From Methylotenera sp. (GTDB lineage: Bacteria > Pseudomonadota > Gammaproteobacteria > Burkholderiales > Methylophilaceae): DNA of 64,000 nt. The notes beneath the pieces were generated by a model. It had not been told where the DNA came from and ran no database searches. It saw nothing but the letters and a program-made list of their open reading frames with translations. The translations under genes were made by a program, and so were the position numbers. The stretch spans positions 195,290 to 259,289 of the forward strand of contig NZ_JAQSCU010000010.1 of assembly GCF_029945535.1 (NCBI RefSeq), given 5' to 3'. Positions 56,362-64,000 of this stretch are shown here, piece by piece; the stretch's first letter is position 1; each line of letters opens with the position of its first letter.

Positions 56362-59091
56362 ATGGCAGAAAAACACTTTACGGGATTACGCGCCAAGATG
56401 CTGTTAGTCGTGGCGGCAGGAATGGTGTTACTGTTCACTATACTGTTTACGGTGGCGCGAACAGTATTGCTGGATGGCTATGCAAAGTTAGAGTCAAATA
56501 AAACTTTAATTCAGGTCAATAGTGCAGTGACGCTATTGAATGAGCAATCTCAGCAGTTAGAAGGCATCACAAGTGAATACGCGCATTGGGATAATACCTA
56601 TGAGTATATGGGGCAATATCAATATATGGCCCAGTATGCAGTACAGCCGGATGCCCACTATATCGATTCTAACTATACCAACGAAACCTTCAATCACCTC
56701 AAAATCAAAGCGATTCTGCTCGTTAACCCAGAAGGCGTTGCTGTCTATAAACGCGGGTTTGATTTTATAAACAATAAGCCATGGCCTATCCCAAAATCAC
56801 TTGAACAAGCGGTCAGTAAAGGCGGTATCTTTTTAAGTTCTTCTAAAGACCATTTGACTGGATTTATTTGGACGCCAGAAGGCGTTTGTATCGTGACGGC
56901 TATGGATATACAACCAAGCGCTGGTAAAAGCATCAGTCGTGGTACTTTGATTATGGTGCGTCATGTGGATCAAATGCTTATTGAGCATATTGAAAAAGTC
57001 ATAGGTGCCAAGCTCACGATTCAGCAATGGTTAAATGGTAAGAATGCTGATTTGGAGAAAAAATTAGTAACCAGTGGCACGGTTGTTAAACCTTTAAATG
57101 GCACAGAGGTGGCTGGTTATACGCTGATGAAAAGTGTGAATGACCAAGCCAATCTGATGGTATCAACCTTGAGCAGTCGTGAAATATTTGAGCAAGGAGA
57201 GTCTACTTCTAGTTTCCTTTCGTGGTCTACTTCAATTATCGCTTTAATGTTAGCGGCCATTAGTTGGACATTAGACAGAATGGTGTTAATTCGTTTAGAG
57301 CGTATGAGTGAAGATGTAAAACGGATTAGCGACTCTGCAAATGTCTCGGCGCGGATTAGGCAACTTAACGGCCATGACGAACTGGCAAGCTTGTCGCACG
57401 GTATCAATGGCATGCTGGATCGCATTGAAGACTCTCAGTACGAACTTCAATTAGAAAAAGATCGCGCCCAAGTGACGCTTGAAGGCATTGCCGATGCCGT
57501 CATCACCAGTAATTCAGCGGGTTATGTGCTTTATATGAACTCAGCCGCTGAGTGGCTTACAGGCATTACTTTAAGCGAAATGAAGATTAAAACATTAAGG
57601 TCTTTATTTAGATTATTAGCTGAAGATAGGACTACGCCCGTGAATAGTGAATGGTTAACTGATTCATATAGCTTGCAAGAAGAAGTCATATTGGAGCGTG
57701 CGGATGGGGAGGAGTTTGTGATACGCAAGTCGGCTTCTCCGCTTTATGACAGTGATGGCCATACTTTTGCCATTGTTACCGTGCTTCACGACGTGACCAT
57801 GCTTAGAACTTTGTCTAATCAATTGTCGTTTCAAGCGAGACATGACCAATTGACAGGTCTGATTAATCGCTATGAATTTGACCGTAAAACCCAAGCTGCC
57901 ATAGATGATACAGCGATAGCCAATCGGGTGCATTGCCTTGCGTATATCGATTTAGATCAGTTTAAAATAGTCAATGACACCTGCGGGCATATGGCGGGCG
58001 ATGTGTTGCTAAAACAACTAACTAATCACATTAAAGCCAAAGTGCGTAGCTCAGACACGCTAGCGCGCTTGGGTGGCGATGAGTTTGCCTTATTGTTAAT
58101 GGGCTGCGATTTAGTCAAAGCTCAAGAAATCATTGAAGGTTTGCTAGAGGTAGTGCGGGAGTATCGTTTCAGTTTTGATGATAAAGTGTTCAAAATTGGC
58201 GCTAGTGTGGGCCTTACCGAAATTTCACCACTGCAGAATTTAACTTTGAGTGAGTTGCTCAGCACGGTAGACTCAGCCTGCTATACAGCTAAAGAACAAG
58301 GTGGTAATCGCATACACATTTACCGCTCTGACGATTCTGATATTAAAGAACATAACAATCAACTTGAATGGGTTTCTAGAATACATTTAGGGCTGGAACA
58401 TAAACAGTTTGTCTTATACATTCAACGCATGGCAAGCTTAACTGAAGGCGCTGAACTTCACTGCGAATTGTTAATTCGCATGCAGGCGATGGATGGCTCC
58501 TATTACCCACCGGGGTATTTTCTACCTGCTGCAGAGCGATATCACTTGATGCCTAAAATAGATCGGTGGGTAGTAGGGGAGGCGCTTGCTATTATCGCCC
58601 GCAAAGGGGCGGCTTTTCCTTATGTGTGTGCAATCAATTTATCAGGTCAAACTTTGTCAGAGGATGGCTTTTTAGAATATGTGATTGAACAGATTAATTT
58701 GCACAAAGTCGATACTAGTCGGATTTGCTTTGAAATTACCGAAACCTCTGTCATTGCAAATTTGAATAAAGCACGACAATTTATGCATGCTTTACGTCAG
58801 ATTGGCTGTCGTTTCTCGCTAGATGACTTTGGCAGTGGATTATCTTCTTTTGCCTATCTTAAAAATCTTGAAGTCGATTTTCTTAAGATTGATGGTATGT
58901 TTGTTAAAGCTATTGTGAAAAATAAGATAGACCGTGCGATGGTTGAATCAATTAACAATGTTGGTCATGTGATGGGCTTACACACTATTGCTGAGTTCGC
59001 CGAAAATGACGAGATTATCAATATGCTCAAACAGATTGGTGTGGATTACGCACAGGGCTATGGCGTTGCTAAACCTGAGTTATTTGAGTAG
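56362..59091 (+). CDS. CHASE4-HAMP-PAS-GGDEF-EAL protein
   Basis: CHASE4-like periplasmic region, HAMP, PAS, RLGGDEFALL, EAL region CELLIRM and FEITETSVI / LDDFGSGLSSF. Confidence 0.9.
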   Translation: MAEKHFTGLRAKMLLVVAAGMVLLFTILFTVARTVLLDGYAKLESNKTLIQVNSAVTLLNEQSQQLEGITSEYAHWDNTYEYMGQYQYMAQYAVQPDAHYIDSNYTNETFNHLKIKAILLVNPEGVAVYKRGFDFINNKPWPIPKSLEQAVSKGGIFLSSSKDHLTGFIWTPEGVCIVTAMDIQPSAGKSISRGTLIMVRHVDQMLIEHIEKVIGAKLTIQQWLNGKNADLEKKLVTSGTVVKPLNGTEVAGYTLMKSVNDQANLMVSTLSSREIFEQGESTSSFLSWSTSIIALMLAAISWTLDRMVLIRLERMSEDVKRISDSANVSARIRQLNGHDELASLSHGINGMLDRIEDSQYELQLEKDRAQVTLEGIADAVITSNSAGYVLYMNSAAEWLTGITLSEMKIKTLRSLFRLLAEDRTTPVNSEWLTDSYSLQEEVILERADGEEFVIRKSASPLYDSDGHTFAIVTVLHDVTMLRTLSNQLSFQARHDQLTGLINRYEFDRKTQAAIDDTAIANRVHCLAYIDLDQFKIVNDTCGHMAGDVLLKQLTNHIKAKVRSSDTLARLGGDEFALLLMGCDLVKAQEIIEGLLEVVREYRFSFDDKVFKIGASVGLTEISPLQNLTLSELLSTVDSACYTAKEQGGNRIHIYRSDDSDIKEHNNQLEWVSRIHLGLEHKQFVLYIQRMASLTEGAELHCELLIRMQAMDGSYYPPGYFLPAAERYHLMPKIDRWVVGEALAIIARKGAAFPYVCAINLSGQTLSEDGFLEYVIEQINLHKVDTSRICFEITETSVIANLNKARQFMHALRQIGCRFSLDDFGSGLSSFAYLKNLEVDFLKIDGMFVKAIVKNKIDRAMVESINNVGHVMGLHTIAEFAENDEIINMLKQIGVDYAQGYGVAKPELFE

Positions 59092-59129
59092 AGCAGATTT
59101 ATCAGTAATGAGATGTTAAACAAAAATAG

Positions 59130-59507
59130 TTAATTTAAGCCAAAAGTTTTAACTGGTGGCAGGGTTTCTAATTCTTCGTCAGTAAACAGGCGTCCACGTG
59201 TAATAAAGGCCATTCCTGAACCACAGTCTAATGAGAATGAGCCACTAGAACCAGGCATTGCATCTAATATAGTGTGCATATTCTCTGAGAATTGAAAGTG
59301 GTTATGTCCCATATAGAAGGTTGCACCTTCAACTTCACCTATGATGACATCTGACGCGCCAGGTTTAAACTCATTGGCTGGCATGCATAGTGGTACGCTG
59401 CCCTCGCAACATCCGCCAGATTGTAAAAATAAAATCGGACCATGCTGCGCTGTTAACTTGTGAATCAGTTCAATAGCGGCAGGGGTTGCAGATACACGTT
59501 CAGCCAT
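59130..59507 (-). CDS. DUF779 domain-containing protein
   Basis: 125 aa; FLQSGGCCEGSVPLC; adjacent to aldehyde dehydrogenase as commonly seen. Confidence 0.88.
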   Translation of the reverse strand: MAERVSATPAAIELIHKLTAQHGPILFLQSGGCCEGSVPLCMPANEFKPGASDVIIGEVEGATFYMGHNHFQFSENMHTILDAMPGSSGSFSLDCGSGMAFITRGRLFTDEELETLPPVKTFGLN

Positions 59508-59603
59508 CTTGATCTCCAGAACAAAAAATAAGAGGCGGTTAAAGCCGCCTCTTAATATTACATTTAATTTTAATACTAAACCTTGTGTTTTCTTAACTCA
59601 AGT

Positions 59604-61124
59604 TTAGAAGAAGCCAAGTTTTTTAGGGCTATAACTTACTAACAAGTTTTTAGTTTGTTGGTAGTGGTCTAGCATCATTTTGTGAGTTTCACGGCCGATA
59701 CCAGATTCTTTATAGCCACCAAATGCCGCATGTGCAGGGTAGGCATGGTAGCAGTTAGTCCAAACACGACCCGCTTTAATGCCACGACCCATGCGGTAAG
59801 CACGGCTGCCATCACGCGTCCAAACGCCAGAACCAAGACCAAATACAGTGTCATTGGCAATTGCAAGCGCTTCAGCTTCATCTTTAAAGGTTGTTACAGC
59901 TAGCACTGGGCCAAAAATCTCTTCTTGGAACACGCGCATTTTGTTATGACCTTTTAATAGCGTAGGTTGAATGTAGTAACCTTCAGCAAAGTCGCCTGAA
60001 AGTACATTACGTTCACCACCGATTAAAACTTGAGCACCTTCTTGTCTACCAATATCCATGTAAGACATGATTTTATTCATTTGGTCTTCAGAAGCTTGCG
60101 CACCTATCATGGTGTTTGGGTCTAATGGATTGCCTTGTTTAATGGCAGCAACGCGAGGTAATACGCGTTCCATAAACTTATCGTAGATAGATTCTTGAAT
60201 CAATGCACGTGATGGGCTAGTACATACTTCACCTTGGTTAAAGGCAAACAATACTAAACCTTCAACGGCTTTATCAAAGAAGTCATCATCAGCATCTGCA
60301 ATATCTTCAAAGAATACGTTAGGTGATTTACCACCTAATTCTAGTGTTGCTGGAATTAGGTTAGAGGCTGCAGCTTGCGCAATCACGCGACCAGTAACAG
60401 TAGAGCCAGTAAAGGCAATTTTGCCAATACGGCGACTGTTGGCTAGTGGTGCACCCACTTCACGACCATAACCGTTCACCACGTTAATCACGCCCGGAGG
60501 TAAGATGTCAGCGATGATTTCCATTAAAATCAATAAGCTGATAGGTGTAAATTCTGCAGGTTTCATGACTACGCAGTTACCAGCAACCACTGCTGGTGCA
60601 AGTTTCCAAGCTGCCATCAGAATAGGGAAGTTCCAAGGGATGATTTGACCAACTACGCCAATAGGCTCATGGAAATGGTAAGCCACCATGTTCTCGTCAA
60701 TTTCACTCAAGCTACCTTCTTGTGCACGCATACAACCAGCAAAATAGCGGAAGTGATCGATTGCCAATGGAATATCTGCATTCATTGTTTCGCGAATTGG
60801 CTTACCGTTATCAATCGTTTCAGCCGTAGCTAAAAGCTCAAGATTCGCTTCCATGCGATCTGCAATTTTCAGCATTAAGTTAGCGCGTTCTCCTGCTGAT
60901 GTTTTAGCCCATTTGTCTGCGGCAGCATGTGCAGCATCTAATGCCAGTTCTACATCTTCTGCGCTAGAGCGGGCTGCTTTTGTATAAGGTTTCCCTGTAA
61001 TTGGAGTGATAACATCAAAATATTCACCTTTAACTGGCGCTACGAATTTTCCGCCAATAAAATTATCATATTTAGTTTTATATGGAATTTTAACGCCAAG
61101 GCCTTTTAGTAGATCTAAACTCAT
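59604..61124 (-). CDS. NAD-dependent aldehyde dehydrogenase
   Basis: [31 protein letters not shown]; 506 aa, AldB/ExaC-like. Confidence 0.93.
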   Translation of the reverse strand: MSLDLLKGLGVKIPYKTKYDNFIGGKFVAPVKGEYFDVITPITGKPYTKAARSSAEDVELALDAAHAAADKWAKTSAGERANLMLKIADRMEANLELLATAETIDNGKPIRETMNADIPLAIDHFRYFAGCMRAQEGSLSEIDENMVAYHFHEPIGVVGQIIPWNFPILMAAWKLAPAVVAGNCVVMKPAEFTPISLLILMEIIADILPPGVINVVNGYGREVGAPLANSRRIGKIAFTGSTVTGRVIAQAAASNLIPATLELGGKSPNVFFEDIADADDDFFDKAVEGLVLFAFNQGEVCTSPSRALIQESIYDKFMERVLPRVAAIKQGNPLDPNTMIGAQASEDQMNKIMSYMDIGRQEGAQVLIGGERNVLSGDFAEGYYIQPTLLKGHNKMRVFQEEIFGPVLAVTTFKDEAEALAIANDTVFGLGSGVWTRDGSRAYRMGRGIKAGRVWTNCYHAYPAHAAFGGYKESGIGRETHKMMLDHYQQTKNLLVSYSPKKLGFF

Positions 61125-61369
61125 GCTGACTCCTCTAGTTTTTCTGTAGTTAATATAGTATTTCTATCTGGCAAACCGCATTACTTGCTTACTATTTTTA
61201 TTATGTTTAAAAGTTAACTTAATCCACGAAAAACCCTTGTAAATATAGGGTTTGAAAGATAAGTGCGAACTAAACAATAAACCTTAGAGGCTAGCAAATC
61301 AAGCAAAATGTTACAGATTTGTAAATATTTTTATATGTCTTATATATTATATAAATTATCTTAATGTGT

Positions 61370-61972
61370 TTATTTGTTTAATACATTAATGTCATCTACT
61401 ACCACGGCATATAGGTCTCGACTTGATGCGAGCGCGCCAAGATGCACTTCTTCAGCAGTTAAGACCTTTCCATTTGTACTTAATAATGGTCTAGTTGCAG
61501 TCGCGCTGGCGACAATGGTAGATGCGTAACCTAAATTAAATGCCCCATGTGCCGTTGAGTTCACGCACATATGCGTCATAAAACCAGCTAAAACAATATT
61601 TTTAATTCCAAGCGATTTAAGCTCAGCATCTAAGGTTGTTTCTACAAATGCATTGGGGTAATTTTTAACAATCACTTTTTCCCCAGCAATTGGTGCAACT
61701 TCAGTAGCAATTGCGCCAATATCAGCCGAAATATCGTAAGGCGAACCCACGCCAGCATCGTGTTGAATATGGATGACTGGAATTTTAAGTTCGCGTGCTA
61801 ATTTAAGTAGTTTCTGCGCTTCAATAATTGCAGGTTCTACATTTGTGAGTTGCATTAGGCCATGTCGGTAGGTATTTTGAATATCAATGAGTATCAGAGC
61901 TGAATCTTTTAAATTGGCTGGCTGATAGCCCATGCCAGTGATATCGCGTAAAGTTTGTGAGGCTGTGACCAT
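61370..61972 (-). CDS. Isochorismatase-family cysteine hydrolase
   Basis: ALILIDIQNTYRHG; IVLAGFMTHMCVNSTAHGA. Confidence 0.92.
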   Translation of the reverse strand: MVTASQTLRDITGMGYQPANLKDSALILIDIQNTYRHGLMQLTNVEPAIIEAQKLLKLARELKIPVIHIQHDAGVGSPYDISADIGAIATEVAPIAGEKVIVKNYPNAFVETTLDAELKSLGIKNIVLAGFMTHMCVNSTAHGAFNLGYASTIVASATATRPLLSTNGKVLTAEEVHLGALASSRDLYAVVVDDINVLNK

Positions 61973-62225
61973 AGTAAACTCCATTAGGGTTGAAACTTCT
62001 TAAGGTAAGTGACTTGTAGAAATGCTAAAAGTGCCCAACGCAACTTTATTTTATGAGTCGTTATGCAATCTTCAATAATTTAATTTGCAAAACTCAAAGC
62101 TAATCAATAAGCTACATGCGTATCTTATTATAGAAGTAGTCTAGAAAAAGACCTCATCTTAAGCTATAGTACTTGAGCTGCAGTATATTGGTAACTAATT
62201 AAAAACAGAAAAACACCATCCAAAT

Positions 62226-63476
62226 ATGACGGATATTTTAGTGACAGCACCCTCAGTATTGACGCGAGAATTTTGGCGCAGATTTTCCACGCCTACGCCT
62301 GAAGCGTTAGGCCGGTCGATTATGTCTTTGCTAGTGATTGCAGAGAGCATTGTTTGTATTTTCTGGATATTTACCTTATCAAGCTTAGGTGAAGGTTACG
62401 CCGTTATTGCGGCTGTGCCCTATGTGTACCTTGTTATATCTTACGTGAGTCTCTTTTTATTCTATCGCCTCAAGCGCTTTGAATATTTTACTTTTACACA
62501 GTTAGTCATGCTGTTAGTCATGCCTTTTGTTATGCAATGGGCAATTGGTGGATTTGCCGCATCTAGTGGTGTGGCAATATGGGCGATATTGTCGCCTGTG
62601 GGCGCTCTAATGATTTTGGGCACACGTCAATCAACACCTTGGTTCTTACTTTTTGTAGGATTGGCTTTTATTTCGTGGAAATTAAATCATTATTTCGCGG
62701 GCAATGCCATGCCAATTCCAACCACAGTGAAAGATGCGTTTTTCCTGATGAATATTACCGGCACAGCATCCATACTATATGGAGTTCTGCGTTATTTTCA
62801 GGCACAAAAAGAGCGGGTTATGATTTCGTTAGAGTTAGAGCAGGCGCGCTCAGAAAAGCTACTACTTAACATCCTTCCTGCGGCCATTGCTGAGCGCCTA
62901 AAAGCCAATGATATGCGTATTGCCGATCATTATGAATCTGTGACTGTGATGTTTGCTGATTTAGTTAACTTCACGCAGATTTCTGAAAAAATGCCTGCTT
63001 TGCAATTAATTGATTTGCTGTCACAGGTGTTTTTAAAATTTGACCAGCTGGCAGAGAAATATCAAGTAGAGAAAATCAAGACAATCGGCGATGCCTATAT
63101 GGTTGTTTCTGGTGCGCCTATCATGTACGCAGACCATGTTGCTCGGATAGCTGAGATGGCTTTTGACATGAAGGTAGTGCTACAGGAAGTCGCTGTTAAA
63201 ACTGGCATAGATTTGAATATGCGTATCGGTATTCACACAGGCCCAGTGGTTGCGGGAGTGATTGGCAGCACAAAGTTCAGTTATGATTTATGGGGCGATA
63301 CCGTGAACTTAGCCAGCCGAATGGAAAGTACCTGTAAACCTAATAACATACAAGTGACGCGTGAAACGCAAGCGTTGATAAAAGACGCTTATATATTTTC
63401 AGAAAAAGCGGATGTTGATGTAAAAGGTAAGGGTTTGGTCGAAACTTATTTTTTACTTGCACGAAAATCTAGTTAA
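62226..63476 (+). CDS. Class III adenylate/guanylate cyclase with N-terminal membrane domain
   Basis: VMFADLVNFTQISEKM; KIKTIGDAYMVVSG; FSYDLWGDTVNLASRMES. Confidence 0.93.
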   Translation: MTDILVTAPSVLTREFWRRFSTPTPEALGRSIMSLLVIAESIVCIFWIFTLSSLGEGYAVIAAVPYVYLVISYVSLFLFYRLKRFEYFTFTQLVMLLVMPFVMQWAIGGFAASSGVAIWAILSPVGALMILGTRQSTPWFLLFVGLAFISWKLNHYFAGNAMPIPTTVKDAFFLMNITGTASILYGVLRYFQAQKERVMISLELEQARSEKLLLNILPAAIAERLKANDMRIADHYESVTVMFADLVNFTQISEKMPALQLIDLLSQVFLKFDQLAEKYQVEKIKTIGDAYMVVSGAPIMYADHVARIAEMAFDMKVVLQEVAVKTGIDLNMRIGIHTGPVVAGVIGSTKFSYDLWGDTVNLASRMESTCKPNNIQVTRETQALIKDAYIFSEKADVDVKGKGLVETYFLLARKSS

Positions 63477-63497
63477 CTATCCTTGCTATAACAGCCA

Positions 63498-63995
63498 TTA
63501 ATTATAGTTGGAATAATCATTAAGCAGCATACTTGCCGCATTTGGATTACCTGTCCAAAAGTTATAAAACTCCCGCACTACCAATAAAAACAACTGTTTA
63601 GCTTCGGTCATCTTAAAAAGCGGTAAAGTTAACTCAGCTGCTGTGCGATAGGATTTATGATTTTTTATTGGCGCATCACGTAGACGAATAGCCATCACTT
63701 TAGCGAGTTTGATACGTGTATCTACCAGCGATTGCTCAGCACCTTGGTCGCGCATGGCTAATGCGTAAGCTTTTAATGGCCAACTTTCAGCAGTATCGAA
63801 ACTTTCTTTTTCTAAGCTTTCGATTAATGCTTTTAATGAAGTTGCTATCGGCTTCCATTGGATGGCAGCTACATCAAAACCATAGTTTAAATTAAAGGCG
63901 GCAATAGCCTTAATGTCTTTAATCCAAAACGGATAAAACTCACGCGCGGTATTGAGGTTAGTATGCCAGTCATCTGCTGGGATGGTTTTTAGCAC
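63498..63995 (-). CDS. Unknown protein, probably 5'-truncated by the window edge
   Basis: Open frame to near the window end with a GTG first codon; true start may lie beyond 64000. Confidence 0.5.
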   Translation of the reverse strand: MLKTIPADDWHTNLNTAREFYPFWIKDIKAIAAFNLNYGFDVAAIQWKPIATSLKALIESLEKESFDTAESWPLKAYALAMRDQGAEQSLVDTRIKLAKVMAIRLRDAPIKNHKSYRTAAELTLPLFKMTEAKQLFLLVVREFYNFWTGNPNAASMLLNDYSNYN

Positions 63996-64000
63996 AGTGT

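Overview
The window reads as a chromosomal segment from a betaproteobacterial methylotroph, probably Methylophilaceae (Methylotenera-like). This is inferred from gene content (a formaldehyde-activating-enzyme homologue, split DhaK/DhaL, che cluster, many c-di-GMP enzymes), not from a database search. Most of it is housekeeping: trpS, scpAB, rluB, prmB, dapE, dapD, two kup paralogues, uup, rep, rbgA/ylqF, argD-argF-argG, cheR-D-B-Y-Z, an aldehyde dehydrogenase, and tRNA-Leu(TAA) and tRNA-Arg(CCT). The most interesting part is a complete, compact retron on the minus strand (about 23244-25286). It has a predicted promoter (TTGAAT-17-TACAAT), an msr-msd ncRNA with 9-nt a1/a2 repeats and a candidate branching G, two msr hairpins, a 16-bp msd stem, an effector resembling St85-type nucleoside-deoxyribosyltransferase-like proteins, and a reverse transcriptase carrying NAxxH, YADD and VTG motifs. 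Other items worth a look are an AbiV-like gene, a TolC-OmpA fusion, a Fae homologue with a C-terminal extension beside the che genes, a truncated KdpD/KdpE pair next to kup, a strong inverted-repeat operator before an OhrR-like regulator paired with a periplasmic catalase-like protein, and a few small unknown ORFs and repeats.
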